Positions 1-8,485 of a DNA stretch of 64,000 nt are shown piece after piece; position 1 is the first letter of the stretch, and each line of letters starts with the position of its first letter. A program made the translations under genes and the position numbers. Where the stretch lies: contig NZ_JAGHZZ010000006.1 in the NCBI RefSeq assembly GCF_017745095.1, positions 124,001-188,000 of the forward strand, read 5' to 3'. The notes beneath the pieces are model-generated. The model was not told the DNA's origin. It saw nothing but the letters and a program-made list of their open reading frames with translations, and made no database searches. This DNA comes from Sporocytophaga sp. Lineage in GTDB: Bacteria > Bacteroidota > Bacteroidia > Cytophagales > Cytophagaceae.

Positions 1-615
1 TCTATCATTGCAATAAAGCAAAAAGACTTCAAGAGGCTGATTGCTTATGTTTCAATCGCGCACGTAGGTTTGATAGCAGCAGGAATATTCACTCTAGGAG
101 AAGAAAGTCTTCAAGGAGGTATCATTCAAATGCTTTCTCATGGTATCAACGTAGTAGGATTGTTCTTTGTGATTGATGTTCTATTTGATAGAACCAAAAC
201 TCTTGAATTATCTTCTTTAGGTGGTATAAGAAATGTTGCGCCTTTCTTCACTGTTACATTTATTATTTTGCTTTTCAGCAGCATAGCACTACCATTTACA
301 GGAGGTTTTCCTGGTGAGTTTCTTCTATTCGTTGGAATATTCCAGTACAATCCATGGATAGCTGCAGTAGCAGGAGTTTCTGTAATTCTTGGTGCAGTAT
401 ATATGTTGTCAAGCTTCCAGAAGATCATGTTGGGAGAAACCAACAACTTAACTTCAGGATTTGCAGATCTGTTTACAAGCGAAAAACTGGTATTAATACC
501 AATAATCATTTTAATATTCTGGATGGGGATCTACCCTGATACATTCCTTGAAATTTCGGGACCAGCAGTTAAAGCATTAATCAAAGGAACAGGGACATCT
601 TTAAGTTTGAAATAA
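1..615 (+). CDS. nuoM: NADH-quinone oxidoreductase subunit M, 3' part
   Basis: Antiporter-like membrane subunit of proton-pumping complex I in the inner membrane. The reading frame is open from base 1, so the 5' part of the gene lies outside the window; the TTG at 70 is an internal leucine codon, not the start. The 204 visible residues open with QKDFKRLIAYVSIAHVG, the lysine-containing helix typical of the NuoL/M/N family, followed by roughly five hydrophobic segments and a short polar tail. It stops three bases before nuoN, so the two are co-transcribed as the end of the nuo operon. M rather than L or N is inferred from sequence and from its place just before nuoN, the usual last genes of the operon. 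Confidence 0.93.
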   Translation, partial: SIIAIKQKDFKRLIAYVSIAHVGLIAAGIFTLGEESLQGGIIQMLSHGINVVGLFFVIDVLFDRTKTLELSSLGGIRNVAPFFTVTFIILLFSSIALPFTGGFPGEFLLFVGIFQYNPWIAAVAGVSVILGAVYMLSSFQKIMLGETNNLTSGFADLFTSEKLVLIPIIILIFWMGIYPDTFLEISGPAVKALIKGTGTSLSLK

Positions 616-618
616 CCG

Positions 619-2007
619 ATGAAAACATTAATTCTAACAGCATTACTTGGCATCGTTTCAATGTTATCCGAGATATTCGGATTCAGAAAATACCTTTGGA
701 CAATTTTAGTTCTTGGCCTTACAGGTGTATTTTGTGTAAACCTATCTGAGTTAACTTCTGCATATCAGTATTTCCCGAATATGGTTGTATTCGATCATTA
801 TGCAGGAGTATTTTCTGGTTTGATAATCCTGATGGCTCTTGTTTGGTTTTTTATTTCAAAAGATCAGTATGATTCAAATGAATTCAATCAGGCAGATCAT
901 TACTCACTGATAATGTTTGCATTAACCGGTACAATTGTACTGGTATCATTTACCCATCTGGCAATGCTTTTCCTTGGAATCGAAATCCTTTCTATTCCAA
1001 TGTTTATCCTTGCAGGTAGCAGAAAACATGAATTGTCTTCGAATGAAGCTTCTTTAAAGTACTTTATCATGGGTGCTTTTGCATCAGGTATATTATTGTT
1101 TGGTATTGCTCTTTTATATGGAGCAACCGGAACATTCAATATCCACGAAATTGCGCTAATTGCATCTAATAATTCAGGTTCTGTATCTATCTTATTTTAT
1201 ACTGGTATATTTATGGTGATGATTGGTCTTGCATTCAAAGTTTCTGCAGTACCATTCCACTTCTGGACACCTGATGTTTATGAAGGATCGCCACTTGTGA
1301 TTACCGCTTTCATGGCAACCATTGTAAAAACGGCAGCATTTGCAGCTTTCTATAGATTATTCAATACAACATTTGCTCCTCTAATTCACCAATGGGGATC
1401 TACACTGTCTGTTATTATTATCTTTACAATTTTAACAGGAAACATTCTTGCTGTATATCAGACCAGTGTAAAAAGAATGCTTGCATACTCCGGTATCGCT
1501 CAGGCGGGTTACATGTTAATGACTATCCTTCTTACAACTTACGAAAGTCAGAATGCATTGATACTTTATACATCCTCTTATGCACTATCAACACTTTGTG
1601 CTTTTGCAGTTCTTCATTATGTAGTTAAGATAAAAGGCAGTGATACATTCGAATCATTCAGTGGTTTAGGAAAATCACATCCTCTACTTGCTGTAATAAT
1701 GGTGATTTCTATGCTTTCATTGGCAGGAATTCCTCCAGCTGTCGGGTTCTTTGCTAAATTTTATCTGTTCTCAGCTGTTCTGCAACAAGGGTATTTGGCA
1801 TTGGTAATTGTAGCTGTACTAGGTTCTTTAATAAGCGTTTACTATTATTTCAGAGTAATTATTTCAATGTATTCTGGAGAATCTGAAACAGAATCAATAC
1901 AACTTACTGTTATAAATAAAGCTGTATTAGTATTAATTGGGTGCCTAATAATTCTTCTTGGAGTTACTCCTGGCCTGTTTATTGATGCTATAAAGTCTTT
2001 AACCTAA
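619..2007 (+). CDS. nuoN: NADH-quinone oxidoreductase subunit N
   Basis: Second antiporter-like complex I subunit in the window, 462 residues, the usual length for NuoN. It is highly hydrophobic, with about 13-14 predicted membrane helices. Family hallmarks are visible: KVSAVPFHFWTPDVYEGSP (about residues 205-223), the helix with TSVKRMLAYSGIAQAGY (about 285), and SLAGIPPAVGFFAKFYLF (about 372). Polar Lys and Glu residues within these helices belong to the proton path in this family. The ATG lies three bases after the nuoM stop. No hairpin follows; the next gene (DedA family) starts 33 bases downstream on the same strand and may be read from the same transcript. Confidence 0.95.
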   Translation: MKTLILTALLGIVSMLSEIFGFRKYLWTILVLGLTGVFCVNLSELTSAYQYFPNMVVFDHYAGVFSGLIILMALVWFFISKDQYDSNEFNQADHYSLIMFALTGTIVLVSFTHLAMLFLGIEILSIPMFILAGSRKHELSSNEASLKYFIMGAFASGILLFGIALLYGATGTFNIHEIALIASNNSGSVSILFYTGIFMVMIGLAFKVSAVPFHFWTPDVYEGSPLVITAFMATIVKTAAFAAFYRLFNTTFAPLIHQWGSTLSVIIIFTILTGNILAVYQTSVKRMLAYSGIAQAGYMLMTILLTTYESQNALILYTSSYALSTLCAFAVLHYVVKIKGSDTFESFSGLGKSHPLLAVIMVISMLSLAGIPPAVGFFAKFYLFSAVLQQGYLALVIVAVLGSLISVYYYFRVIISMYSGESETESIQLTVINKAVLVLIGCLIILLGVTPGLFIDAIKSLT

Positions 2008-2040
2008 AGACAGAAGTTTAATCAAATAGTTTATTAATAC

Positions 2041-2688
2041 ATGGATTCTATAGTACACCTCTTTCAGCAATTGATCGATCCCGAGAAACTGATTCTGTTT
2101 GGAGGTGTAACTTTAATCCTGTTAGTTGTATTTATAGAAAACGGTTTGTTTTTTGGTTTTTTTCTTCCAGGAGACACACTACTTTTTACAACAGGAATAT
2201 TCTGTGCAACAGGCATCTTGAATACATCTATTCTCCTGCTCTTAGGTACGATATCACTATCTGCAGTACTTGGTAATTTAGCGGGATATGCCTTTGGGAA
2301 AAAAATGGGAGAAGCATTACTTTCCCGAAAAGATACTCTCCTTTTTAAAAAGAAATATGTTATGGCTGCTGAAGCCTTCTTTATTAAATATGGAGGTTTG
2401 GCTTTAGTGATGGGAAGATTCTTACCAATTATCAGAACTTTCGCACCCATTTTCGCGGGAGTTGTAAAATTCGACTTCAAAAAGTTTCTTACATATAATA
2501 TAATAGGTGGAATACTTTGGGTCTTTTCAATGCTTTTACTAGGTTATTTTTTAGGTAGAATGTTCCCTCAAATTAAAGAGCATCTTGAATTATTTATAGG
2601 AGGAATTGTAGTCATTACCTGGATTCCTGTTATAAAAACCTACCTTACAGAAAGAAGAAAAGTTAAGAAAGCTAACGAACAGGTCTGA
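2041..2688 (+). CDS. DedA family membrane protein
   Basis: A 215-residue polytopic inner-membrane protein of the DedA/SNARE-associated (VTT domain) family. The diagnostic stretch FIENGLFFGFFLPGDTLLF is at about residues 31-49, with the conserved acidic residue and PGD motif. A second conserved block, YGGLALVMGRFLPIIRTFAP (about 116-135), carries the G-x-R-F-x-P-x-x-R motif of the family. DedA proteins affect membrane homeostasis, proton-motive-force-linked export and lipid flipping; the substrate of this one cannot be read from the sequence. It starts 33 bases after nuoN with no terminator between, so it may ride on the nuo transcript. The C-terminus is short and basic. Confidence 0.9.
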   Translation: MDSIVHLFQQLIDPEKLILFGGVTLILLVVFIENGLFFGFFLPGDTLLFTTGIFCATGILNTSILLLLGTISLSAVLGNLAGYAFGKKMGEALLSRKDTLLFKKKYVMAAEAFFIKYGGLALVMGRFLPIIRTFAPIFAGVVKFDFKKFLTYNIIGGILWVFSMLLLGYFLGRMFPQIKEHLELFIGGIVVITWIPVIKTYLTERRKVKKANEQV

Positions 2689-2777
2689 AAAAATTTTTAA
2701 TTATTTTACTTTCAATGTCTGTTCTTTTGGTTAATTTTATTGGATTTTATTAGGGTATTTGCTGACCAATCAACTTA

Positions 2778-3752
2778 ATGGATAACATTTATTTTTGGGT
2801 AATCTTTAATGTTTTTGTACTGGGCCTTCTGATTCTGGACCTGTTTGTTCTGAATAAAAAAACCCAGACAGTGAGTGTTAAATCTGCTTTGTGGTGGTCT
2901 GCATTTTGGATAGGTCTAGCTGTAGCATTTAATATATTTGTATATTGGTGGAAGGGTAAAAATGCTGCTTTTGAATTCCTTACGGGTTATCTGCTTGAGG
3001 AATCTTTAAGCGTTGACAATCTTTTCGTATTTATGCTGATATTTAACTACTTCAGAGTCCCTGCAGAATATCAGAGAAAAGTTTTGTTTTGGGGAATCAT
3101 TGGAGCCTTGGTACTCAGAGCATTTTTTATAGTTGTCGGAGTTTCTCTCATTAATCAATTTCACTGGATGGGGTTCATTCTTGGAGGATTTTTAATTTTT
3201 ACCGGTGCTAAAATGGCCCTTGAAAAAGATGAAGAAATCAATCCGGAAAAAAATCCTATTATATTATTGGTTAACAAATTCTTGAGAGTAACCAAGAATT
3301 ATCATGGCAGCGATTTCTTTACGAGAATAAATGGTCAATTATATGCAACTCCTTTATTCATAGTAGTCCTTGTGGTAGAAACAACTGATGTTGTATTTGC
3401 AGTTGATTCAATTCCAGCAATCCTTGCTGTAAGTAAAGATCCTTTCATCGTTTATACTTCTAACGTTTTTGCATTATTAGGTCTAAGATCTCTCTACTTT
3501 GCCCTTGCAGGAATAATGCAGCTTTTCCATTATATCAATTATGGACTTTCATTGATTTTAGTATTTATAGGTATAAAGCTTGTCGGTGATTCTGGCGGAT
3601 GGTTTGAAATTGATATGAAGTATGCCCTGATGATAGTTGCAGGAATACTGACTCTTTCAATTCTTTTTTCAATTTGGTTCCCTAAAAAAGAAGAGGACCA
3701 TAATGATGAAGAGCCTAAAGATGAATCTGTTGAAGCCAATGAAAATAAGTAA
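2778..3752 (+). CDS. TerC/Alx family integral membrane protein
   Basis: A 324-residue TerC-family protein with about eight or nine membrane segments. The core motif EESLSVDNLFVFMLIF (about residues 74-89) with its membrane-embedded Glu and Asp, and the second motif VVETTDVVFAVDSIPA (about 199-214), are the characteristic repeated acidic helices. Known relatives include Alx and MeeF/MeeY-type manganese exporters and TerC of tellurite resistance; metal export, probably manganese, is the likeliest role but is inferred from the family. The last 25 residues are very acidic (EEDHNDEEPKDESVEANE). It has an 89-base leader in which I see no yybP-ykoY manganese riboswitch. Confidence 0.9.
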   Translation: MDNIYFWVIFNVFVLGLLILDLFVLNKKTQTVSVKSALWWSAFWIGLAVAFNIFVYWWKGKNAAFEFLTGYLLEESLSVDNLFVFMLIFNYFRVPAEYQRKVLFWGIIGALVLRAFFIVVGVSLINQFHWMGFILGGFLIFTGAKMALEKDEEINPEKNPIILLVNKFLRVTKNYHGSDFFTRINGQLYATPLFIVVLVVETTDVVFAVDSIPAILAVSKDPFIVYTSNVFALLGLRSLYFALAGIMQLFHYINYGLSLILVFIGIKLVGDSGGWFEIDMKYALMIVAGILTLSILFSIWFPKKEEDHNDEEPKDESVEANENK

Positions 3753-3966
3753 GCCGACTGTAAAAACAGTTATATATTTTATAGTTTTCCAGAAGTTATA
3801 TCTATTTGATAGATCTATATCTAAGATTTGACTGATGTATCTTGGCTTAGCCCCTTCCTTTCATTATTCTTCTTGAAATTCCTTTGATAAAATTACTTAG
3901 TCAAGAATCTTTTGTTTTTCATTAAGATCTTTGACTCATATAATCATTATTCTATTCAGATCAAGA

Positions 3967-5436
3967 TTAATTATATTGACCAGCCTGAAGTAATAGAAGA
4001 ATTTTTTCAAGTTTTGGTATTAAAGCAGAAGCAGTACATTCAAAATTATTCACCATTACTGAAAATGAATATTCCTTTCCGGTTTCTGGATTTCTAATGT
4101 AGCCTGAGTAACAGAGGACCCTTTTCATACTACCGCTTTTGGCCCTCATATTATTTTCCAGTTTAGTACCTTTCCCAACTCTTTTCAAAGTACCACTCAC
4201 TCCTGAAACAGGAAGCGAGTTATAAAAATCAGCATAGTACTTTTCTTTACTCATTTGTAAAAGCGCTTGACTGAATGCTTCTGAACATACCCAATTGAAT
4301 GTAGAAAGTCCGCTTCCATCGAATATAACAATTGAAGATGGATCTATTCCTTTCGAATTCCAAAACTCCTGCAATGCCTTTATTCCGGCTTTAGTAGAAC
4401 CTTCATTATATAACTTTTTACCAATCGTCTTTAATAATGATTCAGCATAAAGATTAAGACTATTGACATTGGTTTCCTTTATTATATCTTTCAAAGGAGA
4501 GGAAATAAATGTGTGTATAACCTTTCTTTCTGCTATTGGCCGGCCATTAAAAGTATATATAGACCTTTCGGGTTGGGTTACTTCTATTTTACTTTTCACT
4601 AGAGCATCCTTTATACCTGAAGCCACAAAATATGCAGGATCGGGCATTGATCCTTTAATTGAAAAATTTAAACCTTTAGGTATAGTCCCCGATACTACCC
4701 TCAGACTGGTAAACGGTGCTCCATAAATGTAACCATTATCGCCGCTTCCCTCTGTTGCAGTTTTAATAGAATTGAGAAAATGAATGTTAGGTATTACCGG
4801 ATCTGTTCCCAAAATTTCGACAGAATCCCCAATTGCTTTTCCTGGTTTTAATAAAAGCTTATAAGTATTCTCATTTACATTCACACCATAGGCCCCCGTA
4901 CCATAATAATTGCCGATATCTGTCCATATCCAATAGTCAGGGATAGAATTATATTCAAACCACGATGCATCTCCAATAATACTACCGTTGATCTGTTTAA
5001 TGCCTGCTTCAGATAAAATTTTACAAATTTTATTCAGTACTTCACTCCATGCTTCCGATGAAGAAATCCTACCGCTTCCAAATGTTGGATCACCTTCTCC
5101 CCTAATGTAAATATTTCCATCAAGTACTCCTTTATTACTAATATGACCATCGTATTCCAGATAAGTTTTAAATGTAAAGTCAGGTCCAAGAATACTCAAT
5201 GCAGCAGCTGTCGTCAGTAATTTCTGATTAGATGCAGGTATCAAGAGTTTATTACCATAATAATTGAGAATCGTTTTAGATGTAGATAACTCATGAGCAT
5301 AAAAAGAAATACTCCCCCTCCTCAAATCATTTGTCTCAGACAATTTCTTCAATTCTGTCAATGCGCCCTGGCCTGATGCACAGCTTAAAATAAAAAACAA
5401 ACCAATTGTTAATACTGGAAATATTCTTGCAATCAT
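3967..5436 (-). CDS. dacB: D-alanyl-D-alanine carboxypeptidase/endopeptidase, PBP4 (DacB) type
   Basis: Class C penicillin-binding protein (peptidase family S13) acting on peptidoglycan stem peptides and cross-links in the periplasm. All three active-site motifs are visible: SxxK as SNQK (S69-K72 within IPASNQKLLTTAAAL), SxN as SLN in NVNSLNLYAESLLK (about 328-330), and KxG as KSG in RAKSGSMKRV. The 489-residue length fits the family, which has an inserted domain between the first two motifs. The N-terminus is a signal sequence ending FILSCASG, so Cys19 suggests a lipoprotein. It is divergent from the histidine kinase at 5514 with 77 bases between them, and convergent with terC. Confidence 0.92.
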   Translation of the reverse strand: MIARIFPVLTIGLFFILSCASGQGALTELKKLSETNDLRRGSISFYAHELSTSKTILNYYGNKLLIPASNQKLLTTAAALSILGPDFTFKTYLEYDGHISNKGVLDGNIYIRGEGDPTFGSGRISSSEAWSEVLNKICKILSEAGIKQINGSIIGDASWFEYNSIPDYWIWTDIGNYYGTGAYGVNVNENTYKLLLKPGKAIGDSVEILGTDPVIPNIHFLNSIKTATEGSGDNGYIYGAPFTSLRVVSGTIPKGLNFSIKGSMPDPAYFVASGIKDALVKSKIEVTQPERSIYTFNGRPIAERKVIHTFISSPLKDIIKETNVNSLNLYAESLLKTIGKKLYNEGSTKAGIKALQEFWNSKGIDPSSIVIFDGSGLSTFNWVCSEAFSQALLQMSKEKYYADFYNSLPVSGVSGTLKRVGKGTKLENNMRAKSGSMKRVLCYSGYIRNPETGKEYSFSVMVNNFECTASALIPKLEKILLLLQAGQYN

Positions 5437-5513
5437 TTATCTTAACGATTAATTGAGTTAATTCAAATATTATTAAACAAGTTACAAACTGAAGAGTTTC
5501 CCTTTTACCGCAT

Positions 5514-6857
5514 ATGGAAAAATCTAACGGACATATAGAACAGACGAGGCTCTCTTGCCTGATAGACGTCAACGGAACATTTCTGAAAGTTGATGACGCA
5601 TGCAGAACTATCTTATTGGAAGGCAATCTCCAAACCTCTTCAAACTTCTTTAGTTCATGTCTGGATAAATATGCTAAACTTTTTACTTCCTTTCTTTCAA
5701 TAGTTGAAAAAAATGATCCTTCTGTTATAATCCTCAAACATAAATATAGCAAAGACATACTTGAGATTGAATGGACAGTTACCTTAAACGATAATGGAAA
5801 TTCCTTTTCACTTAATGGTTTGATAAGACCAGATTTTACCGCTTCCGAAGTTCAGAATAAAATTCAGGAATACATTTATCCCATCATCATAACTGACTCA
5901 TCTCTTAAGATTACATCTTACAACAAAGCATTTGAGAAGGTAAACCCTGCATTATCCAGAACAATAATAGGAATGGATTTAAAAGATGTATTAATAGATA
6001 AAGATGGTAATTTTATCCATGAAGGTATCTTTTCTACTGGGAATTGTTTCCTAATAGCACTTCAACTAAAGCTCAATGGACAGAATACTGATTATATAGT
6101 GTCCATACTTTCTGTATCTGATCATAATATTATTACCCTATTGCCTCAGGCTAATAGTTCCTTAAAGGAGAATGAGCTAAAGAAGAAAGAAGAGGATATA
6201 AATAACTTCATATATAAGGTCTCACATGACTTCAAAGGACCTCTTACTAGTTTGAATGGTGTACTTGATATTGCAGCAGATGAATTGAAAGACAGTGCAT
6301 TCATTCCTTTTTTAAACATGATCCGAACATGTTCTGATAAGCTTGAAGCACTTATTACCACCTTACTCGAGCTATCACGGGTTCAGGCTACTCCAATAGT
6401 TGAAGAAGCAACAGAGCTTTATCAGCTTATTTCCGAATTAAAAAATGAAATCAGGAAACAAGTACCAGTGTTGTATGACAATGTTCAACTATCCATTCCT
6501 GATGCATTTCCAACCTTTACTACCGATGTTAGAGTGTTCCGAATCGCACTAAAGCATTTGTTGCTGAATGCATTTGTATTTCAAAAGAAGACAAGGCAAC
6601 AACCAATAGTTGAGCTTAAGATAAGTAAAAACAACTCTGCTATTGAATTTGAAGTTATAGACAATGGACTTGGAATTGCTGAAAATAAAATGGAAAGAGT
6701 ATTCGAAATGTTTTATAAAGGATCAGACTATTCCGTTGGAACTGGTATGGGGTTATACCTTGCAAAAGTAGCCATTCAGAGATTGTCTGGAGAGTTGATT
6801 CTGAAAAGTAAACTAGATGAAGGAACAAGAGCTATCATAAAATTACCTCAGAGTTGA
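5514..6857 (+). CDS. PAS-domain sensor histidine kinase
   Basis: Cytoplasmic two-component sensor kinase of 447 residues; no membrane segment is apparent. The first 110 residues and residues about 115-215 look like two PAS-like sensor folds (SLKITSYNKAFEKVNPAL is typical). The HisKA dimerisation domain begins near 230 with the H-box VSHDFKGPLTSLNG, giving H238 as the phosphorylation site. The HATPase_c domain follows: N-box ALKHLLLNAFVF, G1 box VIDNGLGIAE and G2 box GTGMGLYLAK are present, although the N-box has Leu-Asn-Ala in place of the usual Asn-Asn. No response regulator gene lies next to it, so its partner is elsewhere. It is divergent from dacB. Confidence 0.9.
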   Translation: MEKSNGHIEQTRLSCLIDVNGTFLKVDDACRTILLEGNLQTSSNFFSSCLDKYAKLFTSFLSIVEKNDPSVIILKHKYSKDILEIEWTVTLNDNGNSFSLNGLIRPDFTASEVQNKIQEYIYPIIITDSSLKITSYNKAFEKVNPALSRTIIGMDLKDVLIDKDGNFIHEGIFSTGNCFLIALQLKLNGQNTDYIVSILSVSDHNIITLLPQANSSLKENELKKKEEDINNFIYKVSHDFKGPLTSLNGVLDIAADELKDSAFIPFLNMIRTCSDKLEALITTLLELSRVQATPIVEEATELYQLISELKNEIRKQVPVLYDNVQLSIPDAFPTFTTDVRVFRIALKHLLLNAFVFQKKTRQQPIVELKISKNNSAIEFEVIDNGLGIAENKMERVFEMFYKGSDYSVGTGMGLYLAKVAIQRLSGELILKSKLDEGTRAIIKLPQS

Positions 6858-7203
6858 TATTAATACATAATTTTTTTTCAAGCTTTAACTTTTTTTATTT
6901 GATATATAGAAAGGTCATGATGAGATGAACTCTATGATCATATTCAAAACACAAGATACTCTGAAGGCATTGATATCAAAGGGAGACAGAAGGTCAATAA
7001 AAAACATATTTAAAAAATTATTTAAGTAATTAAGTCAAAAATTTTCACTTGATGTGTAATCTTATAGATAGAAAAATTATTTTTTTTAAAAAGTATATTG
7101 CTATATATTTGTAAAAAAAAAAACTTTTTTATTATTTTTAAGTATAAATACAATAAAGTAATAAGAAACTGTTATTTTATTTTTTACTCAGACTATATAA
7201 CTA
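6858..7203. other. AT-rich intergenic region before the histone-like gene
   Basis: A 346-base stretch between the histidine kinase and the H1-like gene. It has long A and T tracts, for example around 7081-7140. It contains one short basic open frame at 6925-7029, listed separately. The T-rich stretch just after the kinase stop has no convincing hairpin. I found no TAnnTTTG promoter match close to the 7204 start, although the A/T tracts are suggestive of intrinsically bent DNA. Confidence 0.5.
6925..7029 (+). CDS. possible small basic protein (34 aa)
   Basis: A short frame starts with ATG at 6925, about ten bases after a purine-rich AAAGG, and encodes 34 residues ending DRRSIKNIFKKLFK before TAA. 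The product would be strongly basic (ten Lys or Arg, two Asp and no Glu) and could form an amphipathic helix. I do not recognise it. It sits between the histidine kinase and the lysine-rich histone-like gene, on the same strand. In DNA this AT-rich such a frame can arise by chance, so the call is tentative; conservation in relatives would be needed to accept it. Confidence 0.22.
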   Translation: MNSMIIFKTQDTLKALISKGDRRSIKNIFKKLFK

Positions 7204-7581
7204 ATGTCAAAATATAGTAACAAAGAACTTTTCAAGATCATAGAGGACGGGTTCCTCAAATCACTTGAAGATGTTTTAAAATCAGTAGACACCAAAACCC
7301 TAAAAAAAGTGAAAAAAGTAGTTAAAGCCGCTGCTAAAAAAGTAGCAAAGAAAGCCGCTTCTAAGAAAGCAGCTTCTAAAAAAGCCGCTTCTAAGAAAGC
7401 AGCTTCTAAAAAAGTAGCATCTAAGAAAGCAGCTTCTAAAAAAGCAGCTTCTAAGAAAGTAGCTTCTAAAAAAGCAGCTTCTAAAAAAGCAGCTTCTAAG
7501 AAAGTAGCTTCTAAAAAAGGAGCTTCTAAGAAAGCAGCTTCTAAGAAGACTGCAGCTAAGAAAGCAGCTGCAAAACAATAA
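7204..7581 (+). CDS. histone H1-like, lysine/alanine-rich repeat protein
   Basis: A 125-residue DNA-binding protein of the bacterial histone H1-like class. Residues 1-40 form a short head with mixed charge (FKIIEDGFLKSLEDVLKSV). From residue 41 the chain is almost only Ala, Lys, Ser and Val. Residues 51-115 are 13 pentapeptides of the form xASKK, where x runs A A A A V A A V A A V G A. The tail TAAKKAAAKQ resembles the eukaryotic H1 C-terminus. Such proteins coat and compact DNA without sequence preference; that role is inferred from composition. A strong terminator follows 20 bases downstream, so it is a single-gene unit. The repeat invites copy-number change between strains. Confidence 0.85.
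   Translation: MSKYSNKELFKIIEDGFLKSLEDVLKSVDTKTLKKVKKVVKAAAKKVAKKAASKKAASKKAASKKAASKKVASKKAASKKAASKKVASKKAASKKAASKKVASKKGASKKAASKKTAAKKAAAKQ
7354..7548 (+). repeat. 15-bp tandem repeat array coding xASKK, 13 units
   Basis: Thirteen in-frame 15-base units lie inside the histone-like gene. Units differ mainly in the first codon (GCC, GCA, GTA or GGA) and in AAA/AAG choice for the two lysines. In the middle the units fall into a 45-base higher-order period (V-A-A), which suggests growth by duplication of triplets of units as well as single units. It is a coding minisatellite, not a CRISPR array, because there are no unique spacers. Confidence 0.9.
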
Positions 7582-7601
7582 GGAGCTTAATCTTAAAAAA
7601 T

Positions 7602-7630
7602 AAAAAGACATCAGAGATGATGTCTTTTTT
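7602..7630 (+). terminator. rho-independent terminator after the histone-like gene
   Basis: A perfect 12-bp stem (7602-7613 with 7618-7629) closes a GAGA tetraloop and runs into a T tract. The A tract on the other side makes it usable from both directions, so it could also end the minus-strand ABC operon that stops at 7704. Confidence 0.88.
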
Positions 7631-7703
7631 ATTTTATACCTGCATCACATTTACTAAATGTAATTCTGTCTTCTCTGAAGAGATCTTTAATTATCTATAT
7701 TTC

Positions 7704-8483
7704 TTAAGAAAAAATTAACTGCGTTGGAGCATCATCCTGATGTTTAACTTTTACTTTAACCTTATAGAGGTCATACAGGGTTTCACTCGTTATAGCAACA
7801 TCCGGTGGCCCCTGCATCACTATCTTTCCATTCTTCATTAATATCAGATTATCGGCAAACTGAGCTGCTAAGTTTAGATCATGTACTACTCCTACAATAA
7901 CCAGGTTCGGTCTTAATATCTCACGAAGCTTGGTCATAAAATGCCATTGATAATAAATGTCAAGATAGGTAAGTGGTTCATCCAGAATAAGGTATTTTAC
8001 AGAAGAATCTTCTGACAATAAGTCGATCTGAGACATAACTCGTACAAATTGGACTCTCTGTTTTTCTCCTCCACTTAAGGTATGATAGTTTCTTTCTGCC
8101 AATTCATAAAGCTCAAAGAACTTCATTAGCTCTTCGCAAACTTGGAAGTCCCTCTTGGTAGCTTTGCTATGAAAATGAGGATACCTACCCATCATTACCA
8201 CATCCCACACTTTTAAAGAAAAAGGCAACTCTATCTGCTGAGACAAAACTGCCCTCATTTTTGCAAGATCGTTGTTGACATAAGTCTTCAATGCTTGATT
8301 TCCAATACTTACTTCTCCTGTTGTTGGCTTTATAAACCCTGAAAATATTTTGACTAAAGTAGACTTGCCAGCGCCATTAGGCCCCAATATTAAGTTCAAT
8401 TTACCCGACTCCAGGCTTAAAGAAACATCTTGTAAAATTTTTTTACCTGCTGCTTCGTAACTTACATTATGAACTTTCAACAT
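7704..8483 (-). CDS. hmuV: haem/iron-chelate ABC transporter ATP-binding protein
   Basis: Cytoplasmic ATPase of a FecCD-type importer, 259 residues. Walker A GPNGAGKST is near residue 35, the ABC signature LSGGEKQRV near 137, Walker B YLILDEPLTYLD near 162, and the switch histidine in VVHDLNLA near 197. The sequence between signature and Walker B is slightly long (MSQIDLLSEDSSVK), a feature I associate with HmuV-type haem transporters. It is the last gene of a minus-strand operon; the permease gene ends two bases before its ATG. HmuV is chosen over a general siderophore ATPase because of its HmuT-like neighbour; the substrate is inferred, not shown. Confidence 0.85.
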   Translation of the reverse strand: MLKVHNVSYEAAGKKILQDVSLSLESGKLNLILGPNGAGKSTLVKIFSGFIKPTTGEVSIGNQALKTYVNNDLAKMRAVLSQQIELPFSLKVWDVVMMGRYPHFHSKATKRDFQVCEELMKFFELYELAERNYHTLSGGEKQRVQFVRVMSQIDLLSEDSSVKYLILDEPLTYLDIYYQWHFMTKLREILRPNLVIVGVVHDLNLAAQFADNLILMKNGKIVMQGPPDVAITSETLYDLYKVKVKVKHQDDAPTQLIFS

Positions 8484-8485
8484 AA

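Noticed and set aside
2689-2777. yybP-ykoY manganese riboswitch before terC
   Set aside because: The 89-base leader lacks the paired purine-rich motifs and stable stems needed; I could not fold a riboswitch core.
5336-5758. 140-residue frame across the dacB/kinase divergence
   Set aside because: It overlaps both real genes on the minus strand and has no family resemblance.
7354-7548. Possible CRISPR array
   Set aside because: The repeats are contiguous 15-base units without unique spacers and are in-frame coding sequence.
7300-7611. 103-residue Ser/Phe/Arg-rich open frame antisense to the histone-like gene
   Set aside because: It is produced by reading the AASKK repeat DNA backwards; its composition mirrors the repeat and it has no promoter or conserved feature.
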